DNA from: Pseudooceanicola aestuarii
Lineage (GTDB): Bacteria; Pseudomonadota; Alphaproteobacteria; Rhodobacterales; Rhodobacteraceae
Assembly: GCF_010614805.1 (NCBI RefSeq)
Contig: NZ_JAAFZC010000001.1
Location: 2,024,001-2,088,000 of the forward strand
Reading direction: 5' to 3'
DNA: 64,000 nucleotides
Shown: in pieces, positions 8,851-16,078 of the stretch
How positions within the stretch are numbered: position 1 is the first letter of the stretch
Layout of the letters: every line of letters begins with the position of its first letter
Position numbers and translations under genes: made by a program
The notes under the pieces: generated by a model
Databases searched by the model: none
Seen by the model: only the letters and a program-made list of their open reading frames with translations
Told to the model about the DNA's origin: nothing

Positions 8851-9165
8851 TCAGCCCCGCCGCCAGGGCGCGCGGGCGACCGTGTCGACGAGGCGGCGCT
8901 GCCGGGTGTCCAGCCGCTGCCATGCATCGCGGAAATTGTCGTAGTCGCCGGGCAGCAGATCCAACCGGCTGAAGGCGAGCGCGACGGCGATGGTCTCGCT
9001 GGTCGAGAGCGGGCCGATCTCCTCGTCCACCTCGGCGCCGTTCAGGATCCGCCGGCAGGCGCCGGTGTCACCGCCTCCGGTGCCGTTGGTGACCTCGGCC
9101 AGGGCGGCCTCATGCGCGGCTTTCTCCGCCTTGGCGCGGCGGAGCATGTCGAGTGCGTCATCCAT
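8851..9165 (-). CDS. Hypothetical protein with shared leader hairpin
   Basis: A 104-residue protein of unknown family starting MDDALDMLRRAKAEKAAHEAAL, a helical N-terminus, then a Gly-rich turn and a predicted helical C-terminal half ending APWRRG. The start at 9165 has an AAGGA site seven bases upstream. About 25 bases before the start codon is a GC-rich hairpin nearly identical to the one before the next gene (start 10116). The shared leader suggests joint control of the two genes. Function unknown. Confidence 0.6.
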   Translation of the reverse strand: MDDALDMLRRAKAEKAAHEAALAEVTNGTGGGDTGACRRILNGAEVDEEIGPLSTSETIAVALAFSRLDLLPGDYDNFRDAWQRLDTRQRRLVDTVARAPWRRG

Positions 9166-9190
9166 GGATGTCTTCCTTCTTGTGAAGCGC

Positions 9191-9229
9191 GGCGGCCGGG
9201 GATCGGCCGCCTGAGAAGGATTTCGGAAC
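9191..9229 (-). repeat. Leader repeat copy 1 with hairpin
   Basis: A 39-base unit lying 25 bases upstream of the start codon at 9165. It contains the perfect stem GGCGGCCG / CGGCCGCC with a five-base loop (9191-9211) followed by a conserved tail with TCGGAAC. It matches copy 2 (10141-10179) at 36 of 39 positions, counted by eye. Confidence 0.75.
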
Positions 9230-9333
9230 CTCTTGGATTGCGCGGAAATGATCGGCGGCATTTTCTTGCATCGAGAGCTGACCCCACGAGCGCCGCGCGT
9301 CGAGGCCGAGCGCGCGAGGCACCCTCCACCCGG

Positions 9334-10116
9334 TCACTGGGTCTTCGAGACCTCTTCGCCATCCGGCGCCTCCCTCTTGCGCCGGCCACGTTTCGGCCAG
9401 GGCTCGCCCCATATGTTGAACAGTGGGAAGCCCTCCCGCAGCTCGGCGTGGTAGGCCCTGTAGTTGTAGATTGCCCGGGTCTCCTCGGGCGCATTGGTCG
9501 CCGTGTGGTAGTGATCGTCGCCGTAGATTTCGGAGTGTGCGACGTCTTCGCTCTCCGCGTGCGCGCGCTCCGCGCACAGCAGTTCACGCAGGGGTTCGGC
9601 TTGCTTGATGGCCTGCATCCGCTGGTGCTTTGACCCGGCGCTTTCGCGTTCCTCCATCTCAGCGTTTGCGAGCAGGCCGAGGAAGGCCTCCTGCAGATGA
9701 CTCGTGGACAGGTTGGGCGAGCCTATGCGCGGGCGACAGCGCGTCTTCAGCGCCTCCAGCGCGTCGTCGTCCAGATGTGCCAGCTCGCGCCCCCACTTCA
9801 GGCGGCGGGCCACCGCGCGGCGCAGCCACTCCTGGGTGACGTCTTCCTCGAGGCTGTAGTGCAGGCTGGCGAAGCTGTACCAGCGGACCGTCACCTCGAA
9901 TTCCTCGGGATGGGACCGCTCGAGGCTCGTGGAAAGTGATTTGAAGGTGCCGCGCGCGTCGAAGTGGAGCCGGGCGAAACACGTCACTTCGTTCTGGCTC
10001 AGTGCGTGGCGCAGCTGGTCCGAGACGGAGGCGTTGAGCTGGAGCTTCAGCCGCGCCGCTTCGAGAGCGACCATGCCCGGCAGGAGTGCCGGGAGGCCGA
10101 CGGGGAGTACATGCAT
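9334..10116 (-). CDS. Hypothetical protein with shared leader hairpin
   Basis: A 260-residue protein, start MHVLPVGLPALLPG, preceded by an AAGGAA ribosome-binding site. The middle (LEVTVRWYSFASLHYSLEEDVTQEWLRRAV in outline, residues 70-105) looks folded, and the C-terminal quarter is rich in Glu, His and Tyr before a basic end (PKRGRRKREAPDGEE). No transmembrane segment or known motif is seen. It carries the same 5' leader hairpin as the gene starting at 9165, at the same distance from the start. It lies divergent to the primase gene in the mobilizable element; function unknown. Confidence 0.65.
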   Translation of the reverse strand: MHVLPVGLPALLPGMVALEAARLKLQLNASVSDQLRHALSQNEVTCFARLHFDARGTFKSLSTSLERSHPEEFEVTVRWYSFASLHYSLEEDVTQEWLRRAVARRLKWGRELAHLDDDALEALKTRCRPRIGSPNLSTSHLQEAFLGLLANAEMEERESAGSKHQRMQAIKQAEPLRELLCAERAHAESEDVAHSEIYGDDHYHTATNAPEETRAIYNYRAYHAELREGFPLFNIWGEPWPKRGRRKREAPDGEEVSKTQ

Positions 10117-10140
10117 CGGGAGTTCCTTTCTGTGATGCAG

Positions 10141-10179
10141 GGCGGCCGGGGATCGGCCGCCTGATCAGGATCTCGGAAC
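10141..10179 (-). repeat. Leader repeat copy 2 with hairpin
   Basis: Second copy of the 39-base leader unit, 24 bases upstream of the start codon at 10116. The hairpin GGCGGCCG / CGGCCGCC with a five-base loop occupies 10141-10161 and the TCGGAAC tail is conserved. Differences from copy 1 fall outside the stem, at three positions. Confidence 0.75.
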
Positions 10180-10260
10180 GTGCGGGGTGGCCCGATGACG
10201 ATTGGCCATATGACTTAACGTCAATTTCCGGGCAGGGCCGGCCGGACGTAGGTCCTGCCC

Positions 10261-11844
10261 ATGGATCTCTCGCAGCACCACAGTTTCAGCAGCACGCGCC
10301 CCGCCGCCGCGCATATGCCGGCCGAGGCCTACCTGCGCCTGCTGCATCCGCTGGGCGCGCGAGGCTCGGCCACGCTGATGCTGCTCGAAGCCGACAGGCG
10401 CTGCGCCCGTACGTATCGCCCCGATGCGCTGCCCTTCGCAGCTCTCAACTGGATCGACAGGTCCGCCTACGTCACCCTGCATCGCTTCCACGGCACTCGC
10501 TCCGGGGGGAAACTGGCGGCGCTCAACGTGCTGGCGTTGGATCTCGACTATCGGACCATGCCGCAATGGCGCGGGGCCGCGCCGGGGAGGGTCGCTCAGG
10601 CAGTGCAGACGGCGGCGCAGGGCCTCGGCCTGCCGCTGCCGTCGGTAGTCACCGACACCGGCCGGGGCCTCGCCGTCCTCTGGCTCATCCACGAGTTGGC
10701 CGGTGCCGCCGCGCCGCGCTGGCGGGCGGCGCAGCAGTGCCTGATCGGGCTCTTTTCCGCCTTCGGGGCCGATCGCTCCTGTGGCGACGCCGCCCGCATC
10801 TTCAGGCTCCCCGAGACGATCAACGCGAAATGCGGCCGCATCGTCACCGTCATCGACGGCACCCTGCGCCGCCACGATTTCGACGCGCTCGCCGACGCGA
10901 TTTACACCGCCGCCGGACGACCCACCCGGGCGGAGCTTGGCCAACGGAAGGCCGGCAAGGCGAAGCGGAAGGCCAAGCCGACCGGCGGCCCGCGCGGCCT
11001 CGCTCCCGCCGGCCGCTTCGCACAGGTGCGCGCCGACCTGATGGCGCTCGCCAGCCATTGGGGTGGGCAGGTGCCGGAGGGGCTGCGTAACACTTGGCTC
11101 CACCTGGTCGCGACCTGCCTCACGCATCAGCACGGAAACCTCGATATGGCCGCCGAGGTCGAGGGTGCCGCGCGCTACTGTGCCGGCCTGTCGCCCGCCG
11201 AGGTCGCCGCCGTGATCCGCGCGGCGGAGCGGCGCCAGAAAGGCGAGCAGGATCGGTACTTCTATTCGGGCGAGCGGATGGCCGAGATGCTGGGCGTCTC
11301 CGACGATCTCGCCCGCCGCCTGCATCTCAAACAAATCCATTCCGAGGCGGAGAGGGACCGGCGGCGGCTGGAGAGAGAGGCCGGCCGCCGTCGCGCGAAG
11401 GGGATGGCAACGCGCGAGGACTACCTCGCCGTCCATGCCACCTCCCGGGAAAAACCATGGGAGGCGCACGGCTATTCCCGCGCGACCTGGTATCGCCGGG
11501 GCTGCCCGCCGGCGCCTGCCGCGAAAACCGCCGAACCGGCGCGCCCGGCCATGCGCACCCAGCGTGAGACAACTCCGCCGCCGCCACAGGGGGGCTTGCC
11601 ACGCCGCAGGCCCCGGCCCGCCCTCTCAGCAGGGCACCAGCCCCTCCACCCATCCCCCGAAGCCCCACGAAACCGCCGCCAGACCCCCGCGCAACCGGCC
11701 CCGACCCGGCCCGACACCCGCCGAAGACCACCCGACAGCCTGCCGGACCTGTCGCCGACAGCCGAAGAGATCGCGCTGGCCGAGGAGATCTTCCCGGGGA
11801 CAATACCGGCCCCCAACCCCCTTGCCGCCGCACGCGCCGCGTGA
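10261..11844 (+). CDS. Primase/replication protein (archaeo-eukaryotic primase, RepB-like)
   Basis: A 527-residue protein. Residues 60-190 resemble the AEP-type primase domain of plasmid Rep proteins: the catalytic ALDLDY (D94, D96), SVVTDTGRGLAVLW (about 128-141) and GDAARIFRLPETIN (about 175-188). The central part includes a charged helical stretch and EAHGYSRATWYRRG, a helix-turn-helix-like segment common in such proteins. The last 110 residues are proline-rich and look disordered. It probably primes or starts replication of the excised or transferred element. The start ATG is preceded by CGTAGGTCCTGCCC, a weak site; no better start is visible. Confidence 0.75.
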   Translation: MDLSQHHSFSSTRPAAAHMPAEAYLRLLHPLGARGSATLMLLEADRRCARTYRPDALPFAALNWIDRSAYVTLHRFHGTRSGGKLAALNVLALDLDYRTMPQWRGAAPGRVAQAVQTAAQGLGLPLPSVVTDTGRGLAVLWLIHELAGAAAPRWRAAQQCLIGLFSAFGADRSCGDAARIFRLPETINAKCGRIVTVIDGTLRRHDFDALADAIYTAAGRPTRAELGQRKAGKAKRKAKPTGGPRGLAPAGRFAQVRADLMALASHWGGQVPEGLRNTWLHLVATCLTHQHGNLDMAAEVEGAARYCAGLSPAEVAAVIRAAERRQKGEQDRYFYSGERMAEMLGVSDDLARRLHLKQIHSEAERDRRRLEREAGRRRAKGMATREDYLAVHATSREKPWEAHGYSRATWYRRGCPPAPAAKTAEPARPAMRTQRETTPPPPQGGLPRRRPRPALSAGHQPLHPSPEAPRNRRQTPAQPAPTRPDTRRRPPDSLPDLSPTAEEIALAEEIFPGTIPAPNPLAAARAA

Positions 11845-11916
11845 CGCGCAGCGGCAAGGGGCTCTGGGGCCCTGATGGAAGAGCTGCCGTCGTTTCCCTT
11901 CACGACAGGAGCCAAG

Positions 11917-12459
11917 ATGTTCGACCAACAACCCCACGAATGGCAGCAGGATCTCACACTCGGTGATGTAGTCCTCTTTCGCTTTCCCACCACCGAAGAT
12001 CTCCCCGAGGGCGAGGCGCCGAAGATGCGGCCCTGCCTCGTTCTCGACACGCCCCGGCTTGCCGGGAAGAGCTTCGCCAAGCTCGCCTACGGCAGCTCCG
12101 CCTACGGCAAATCCAACCGAGGCCGCGAGGTGATCGTCCGGCAGGAACCTTCCATCGCCGCCGCGGGCCTCAACCGACCCTCGCGATTCACGCTCGACCG
12201 AAGCCTGCTCGTCAGCCTCGATCACCCCGGCTTCGAAGCCGAGAAGCACGGCGACCCCCGCATCGGCCGGCTGGACGAGGGGCTGATGGAGCGGCTGCAA
12301 GCCCTGCGCGCCCGGATGCAGGCCGATGCCGACATCGCCGCCGACCATCGCCGGGCACGGCGCGAGGAACGCCGCCGCTGGCAGGCCGAGGGACGCGCGG
12401 TGGCCCGGCACAATCGCGCCCTCCTGCAGGGCCGCGCCGTGGCGGGAGGTGCCCGATGA
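11917..12459 (+). CDS. MazF/PemK-like protein (tentative)
   Basis: A 180-residue protein. The N-terminal 80 residues read LTLGDVVLFRFP ... KMRPCLVLDTPRLAGKSFAKLAYGSS, resembling the SH3-like core of MazF/PemK toxins (GDIV, KxRP-LV). The C-terminal half is a long charged helix (LQALRARMQADADIAADHRRARREERRR in outline, about residues 125-165) not found in toxins. It could be a toxin-fold regulator of the element rather than a nuclease. ATG 11917 is favoured over 11875 because AGGAG lies five bases before it. It overlaps the next gene by four bases, so the two are translationally coupled. Confidence 0.5.
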   Translation: MFDQQPHEWQQDLTLGDVVLFRFPTTEDLPEGEAPKMRPCLVLDTPRLAGKSFAKLAYGSSAYGKSNRGREVIVRQEPSIAAAGLNRPSRFTLDRSLLVSLDHPGFEAEKHGDPRIGRLDEGLMERLQALRARMQADADIAADHRRARREERRRWQAEGRAVARHNRALLQGRAVAGGAR

Positions 12460-12890
12460 CCGGCGCCGAGACCTCGCCCACCGTCGAAAACCTCGCCGCC
12501 GAGGCGCTCGCCCTGGCCCGCATCGCCGCCACCGCCATCCGCGAGGATGTGCTCCACCGGCTGGCGCCGCAGGAACGGACGGGGCCGGAGCGGCTGCTGC
12601 GGCTGTTCGATGCGCGCGAGATCTTCGACGCCCCGGCGCTCGATCACCTCGCCAGCCTCGAACGACGGCTGGTGGAGCGGATCACCGAAGGCACCGTCAT
12701 GGTCGACAGGTTCGAAGGCGGCGAGGGCAACGTCTCTCCCGCCTTCTGGCAGGAGCCGAGGATGACCGAGGAGGCCGACGCCCTCTCGAACGCCCTCGCC
12801 GTCATCCTCGAGCTCAATTTTCTTCTCGAGGCCATCCAGGACCGGCTCGCCGCCGAGGCCGCTATCGAAACCCTGCGCCAAGCCCTCTGA
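12456..12890 (+). CDS. Hypothetical helical protein
   Basis: A 144-residue acidic, mostly helical protein (LAAEALALARIAATAIREDV; ALDHLASLERRLVERI; LAVILELNFLLEAIQDRLAAEAAIETLRQAL at the end). It has no recognised family. Its start overlaps the end of the MazF-like gene by four bases, so the two are made together and could be partners, for example a toxin-antitoxin or a regulator pair; this is inference from spacing only. A palindrome-rich gap follows. Confidence 0.55.
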   Translation: MTGAETSPTVENLAAEALALARIAATAIREDVLHRLAPQERTGPERLLRLFDAREIFDAPALDHLASLERRLVERITEGTVMVDRFEGGEGNVSPAFWQEPRMTEEADALSNALAVILELNFLLEAIQDRLAAEAAIETLRQAL

Positions 12891-12899
12891 TCCCCGGAA

Positions 12900-12965
12900 C
12901 ATGCAGTGAAATCAACTGCATGACGGCGCGCCGGCAGTCTCCCTGCTGCTCCCGGCCGGCGCGCC
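12900..12965. promoter_or_regulatory. Two consecutive inverted repeats before the excisionase gene
   Basis: 12900-12922 is a perfect repeat CATGCAGT-7-ACTGCATG. 12925-12965 has arms GGCGCGCCGG and CCGGCGCGCC with a 21-base spacer. They lie in the 170-base gap before the excisionase-like gene and could be operator, terminator or recombination-directionality sites. Neither has a T-tract. Confidence 0.5.
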
Positions 12966-13060
12966 GGACCGGAGATAATGAACCCTGGTCAAAGTTCCGA
13001 CCGGCTGGCCCGGACCGCTCGCACCTCCTGCGTACAAGCAACGCAAAAAAGGATGAAGCA

Positions 13061-13354
13061 ATGCTCGACACCCTTTCTTTCAACCCCGGCATGCCGCCCC
13101 TGATGACCGGCGCGGAACTGGCAGAGATGATGCGCTACTCCGGCGTCACCTCGGCCTTCCGTCACTCGCTGAAGATGCTCGGCATCACGCCCGTGCCGGG
13201 CCGGAACGACATCTACGATCCGCTCCTCGTGCGGCATCGGCTGAACGTGGCGCAGGGCATGGTGCCGCCGGCCTCCGGCGCAAGCGGCGTGGCGAACGCC
13301 GACAAACCCCTGAGCAAGACCCAGCAGCGGAGGAACCGTAATGGCAAGAAATGA
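13061..13354 (+). CDS. Excisionase-like small DNA-binding protein
   Basis: A 97-residue basic protein starting MLDTLSFNPG. Residues 14-50 read MTGAELAEMMRYSGVTSAFRHSLKMLGI followed by the wing-like PVPGRNDIYDPLLVRHRL, the arrangement of MerR/AlpA-type winged helices used by excisionases. The AAGGA site seven bases before ATG 13061 supports the start. It overlaps the integrase start by 14 bases, so both are made from one message, as expected for a directionality factor. Not provable from sequence alone. Confidence 0.65.
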   Translation: MLDTLSFNPGMPPLMTGAELAEMMRYSGVTSAFRHSLKMLGITPVPGRNDIYDPLLVRHRLNVAQGMVPPASGASGVANADKPLSKTQQRRNRNGKK

Positions 13355-14510
13355 GAACAAGACCCGCATCGTCGGCGTGCACCGCGTCACCAAGAAACTC
13401 GCTGATGGCACAATGCGGAAGTATCACTACGTCTTCCGCGGCAGCGGCACGTGTTTCTGGGATTCGGACCAGGAATTCGACGAGTCGGATCCCCGCTATG
13501 TCACCGCCTATGATGCCGCCCTGCGCGGGCTGAGGGTGACTCCCAAGGTGGTCGAGAACTCGACCGCTTCGGTGCTGGAGCGCTATCGCGACTCCCGCGA
13601 GTTCCGGAAGCTCAAGCCCCGGACCCAGAAGGACTACAAGCTCTTCCTCAACGCATTCGAGGCCGAGTTCGGTGAGGATCCGATTTCGCTCTTCGAAGAG
13701 GCGGAGTCCCTGGGCGAGATCCGCAAGTGGCGGTCCGACAAATGGGGCCACTCGGACAAGCGCTACGACTATGCCGGAACCGTGGTGACGACCTTCCTCA
13801 ACTGGTGCGTCAACCGTGACGCGGCCATCAAGGTGCATTTTCACACGGGGCAGATGAAGCTCTACAAGTCCGACCGGTCCGACAAGGTCTGGCTCCCGGT
13901 CGAGATCCAGATGCTTCTGGAGCAGGCCACCCCTGACGAGAGGCGCATCGTCATCGCGTTTTCCGAAGGCGGGCTGGCGCCGCAGGATGTCGGCCTTCTC
14001 CGGCGCCGGCATGTCCAGAACACGCCCGAGGGGCGCCGCCTGTTCTTCCGTCGGCAGAAGACGAACAATCCGGTCAGCATTCCGGTGACGGAGGCGCTCG
14101 GGGAGCTGATCGACACGATGCCGGAGGGGCAGGACCTGCTGGTCACCTCGCTCACCGGTCTGCCTCTCACGTCGGAGCGGGCCTCGCAGGTCGTTCGCGA
14201 CCTCAAGGATCGGCACAACGCCAAGGTCGACGCGGGCGATTTGCCAGTGCGGATTCGGGACGAGCTGCGGCCCTACGACATGCGCGGCACGGCGGCGACT
14301 TCTCTCCTGCGGGCGAACTGCTCTCTCAACGAGATCGCCGTCTGCATGGGCTGGGGCCTGCGGCACGCCGCGAATGTGATCGAGCGCTATGCGGCCCAGG
14401 TGCCCGAGGTGACCGATGAAGTGCACCGCAAGCTGAGGAAGGCTCGGAAGAAGGCCGAGAAGGCCGAGCGCAAGGCGGCCCAGAAAGCCGCGAAGCGCGG
14501 CGGGGCATGA
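13341..14510 (+). CDS. Tyrosine recombinase/integrase
   Basis: A 389-residue site-specific recombinase. An N-terminal arm-binding part and a core-binding SAM-like domain (about 70-170) precede the catalytic domain. Visible active-site positions are K240 (RRQKTNN), the Y312-DM-R315-GTAAT box (HxxR with Tyr instead of His), H342 and the nucleophile Y350 (HAANVIERYA). The first catalytic arginine expected in the G-x-R box appears replaced: the sequence is EGGLAPQDVGLL with Ala at 213. The C-terminal 30 residues are Lys/Ala rich. It points at tRNA-Cys 500 bases away, the likely attachment site. Confidence 0.88.
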   Translation: MARNENKTRIVGVHRVTKKLADGTMRKYHYVFRGSGTCFWDSDQEFDESDPRYVTAYDAALRGLRVTPKVVENSTASVLERYRDSREFRKLKPRTQKDYKLFLNAFEAEFGEDPISLFEEAESLGEIRKWRSDKWGHSDKRYDYAGTVVTTFLNWCVNRDAAIKVHFHTGQMKLYKSDRSDKVWLPVEIQMLLEQATPDERRIVIAFSEGGLAPQDVGLLRRRHVQNTPEGRRLFFRRQKTNNPVSIPVTEALGELIDTMPEGQDLLVTSLTGLPLTSERASQVVRDLKDRHNAKVDAGDLPVRIRDELRPYDMRGTAATSLLRANCSLNEIAVCMGWGLRHAANVIERYAAQVPEVTDEVHRKLRKARKKAEKAERKAAQKAAKRGGA

Positions 14511-14854
14511 TTGCGCTGAACCAGGTGCGGGCCGACCTGACCCTGGCGGCGGCCTGGTGCGAGTTATGTCACCCCCGCATCGCGGGCCGTCCCGTCTACG
14601 GCCATGTCTTCGCGCTGCGCTCCGGCCGGACACGGGTGACGCCCATGGTCGACATCGGCGGGGCGGCGTTGGCCGAAGCCGAGGGGATCAACGCGCTGGC
14701 CAGTGCCTGCCTCGAACTCCTCGGCTATGCGCCGCTCGACTTCGGCGTGCAGCCGGACCGGATTCGCGCCACGCTGATCCGGATCGAGACCCGGTCGAAC
14801 CACGACCGCGCCGCCGCGCTCCGCCACTTCTCGGGGTTGGGCCTCACCGGCTGA
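14507..14854 (+). CDS. Hypothetical protein downstream of the integrase
   Basis: A 115-residue protein, start overlapping the integrase stop by four bases. It contains AAWCELCHPRIAGRPVYGHVFALRSGRTRVTPMVDIG, with a possible C-x2-C pair, and a C-terminal IRATLIRIETRSNHDRAAA. No family is recognised. Translational coupling with the integrase suggests an accessory role in recombination or a passenger gene. A strong terminator follows. Confidence 0.6.
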   Translation: MIALNQVRADLTLAAAWCELCHPRIAGRPVYGHVFALRSGRTRVTPMVDIGGAALAEAEGINALASACLELLGYAPLDFGVQPDRIRATLIRIETRSNHDRAAALRHFSGLGLTG

Positions 14855-14880
14855 CCGGACGCCAGGATCGGCGAAAACTC

Positions 14881-14914
14881 AAAGGCCGCGAGGAGAAATC
14901 CTCGCGGCCTTTTT
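14881..14914 (+). terminator. Rho-independent terminator of the integrase transcript
   Basis: A perfect 14-base stem, AAAGGCCGCGAGGA paired with TCCTCGCGGCCTTT, closed by a GAAA tetraloop and followed by Ts. It ends the element's plus-strand genes 110 bases before tRNA-Cys and may also act on the opposite strand. Confidence 0.85.
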
Positions 14915-15026
14915 GCATGTCTCGAAGGGGGAGAAAGCGGGCGAAGTGTAAACCGCCCTGTAAACCGGTCGATTTCGTACCCCTCCGAAGAGGGTCGAAA
15001 ACGTCGCAAAGCCAAGTAAAACAAGG

Positions 15027-15100
15027 TGGAGGCGAGTACCGGAATCGAACCGGTGTACACGGATTTGCAATCCGCTGCGTCACCACTCCGCCAACTCGCC
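15027..15100 (-). tRNA. tRNA-Cys (GCA)
   Basis: Read on the minus strand the gene begins GGCGAGTTGGCGGAGTGG, has the anticodon loop TTGCAAA (anticodon GCA), a T-arm GGTTCGATTCC and a paired acceptor stem with discriminator T and encoded CCA. The mobile element lies against its 3' end, so this is the probable attachment gene. Confidence 0.95.
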
Positions 15101-15345
15101 AATCCGTAAGTCGTTGAAACTATTTAGGTTTCCGTGGTGCTTCGGAACTTATAGCCAAAGTTGGAGGGGGTGTCCAGACATGCTGAACGGCGGGTGAGAG
15201 GTAACGTGGACGGGCGGAGGGGGCGGGAGATGAAAAAGGCGGCGGCTGCAGGGGAAAAGGCGGGGCAGGGGGGCAGTGTGGCGTTGCCGCTGGCGCGGGC
15301 ATGTGGCACAACCGGCTCGAAGAGTCCGAACGAACGAGTATTGCG

Positions 15346-15999
15346 ATGACGGATTTTGCCGCGCGGCGCAGGATGATGGTGGACACGCAGGTCCGGCCCT
15401 CCGACGTCACGAAATATCCCATCATTTCGGCCATGTTGTCCGTCCCGCGCGAGGCCTTCGTGCCCGCCGACCGGCAGGAGGCCGCCTACCTGGGCGAGAA
15501 TATCGAGCTGGGCGGAAACCGCGTTCTGCTGGAGCCGCGTACCTTGGCCAAGATGCTGGATGCATTGAACATTCAGCCCACGGACTTGGTCCTGGACATC
15601 GGCCCGGCGCATGGCTACTCGGCCGCCGTGATCGCGCGGATGGCAGAGGCGGTGATCGCGGTGGAGGAAGACGCGCAATTCGTTTCGGACGCGCAACAGG
15701 CGCTGACCGCCGAAGACGCCGACAATGTCGTGCTGCAGGACGGGGCGCTGACGGCCGGTGCGCCGGAACATGGACCCTACGACGTGATGATCCTGCAAGG
15801 CGCGGTGGAAATCGTGCCGGATGCGCTGTTGGATCAGCTCAAGGAGGGCGGGCGGATCGCCGCGCTGTTCTCCGAAGGGCACCTGGGCGCGGTCCGCATC
15901 GGCTACAAGATCGACGGTGCCGTCACCTGGCGGTTCGCGTTCAACGCGGGCGCGCCGGTGCTGCCGGGCTTTGAAAAGGTGCGCGCGTTCGCATTGTAG
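15346..15999 (+). CDS. Protein-L-isoaspartate O-methyltransferase family protein
   Basis: A 217-residue protein with the SAM-binding motif [18 protein letters not shown] and the PCMT-specific N-terminus [21 protein letters not shown]. The family uses S-adenosylmethionine to methylate isoaspartate residues and start protein repair, though Rhodobacterales copies of this short type are divergent (they have [13 protein letters not shown] where classic PCMT has SQP). It lies 80 bases before the TolC gene. Start 15346 follows family alignment; the frame extends 45 bases upstream. Confidence 0.8.
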   Translation: MTDFAARRRMMVDTQVRPSDVTKYPIISAMLSVPREAFVPADRQEAAYLGENIELGGNRVLLEPRTLAKMLDALNIQPTDLVLDIGPAHGYSAAVIARMAEAVIAVEEDAQFVSDAQQALTAEDADNVVLQDGALTAGAPEHGPYDVMILQGAVEIVPDALLDQLKEGGRIAALFSEGHLGAVRIGYKIDGAVTWRFAFNAGAPVLPGFEKVRAFAL

Positions 16000-16078
16000 G
16001 GGCGCGCCCGGCGCCCTATATGCGCCGGACGTCAAGGGAATGGACGCCGCGCAGGTGGCGGGTCCGAGGGGCAAGGTC

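Larger units (their letters stand above)
6264..15026. mobile_element. Integrative mobilizable element at tRNA-Cys (left edge uncertain)
   Basis: This block has a MobC/TraD-like protein, a candidate oriT, a MobA/MobL relaxase, a primase/Rep-like protein, an excisionase-like protein and a tyrosine integrase that lies directly inside the 3' end of tRNA-Cys. No type IV secretion genes are present, so it would need a helper for transfer. The right edge is taken as the 3' end of tRNA-Cys. A copy of the tRNA 3' end was looked for by eye on the left and not found, so the element could begin near 6264 or extend through the polysaccharide genes beyond base 1. Confidence 0.7.
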
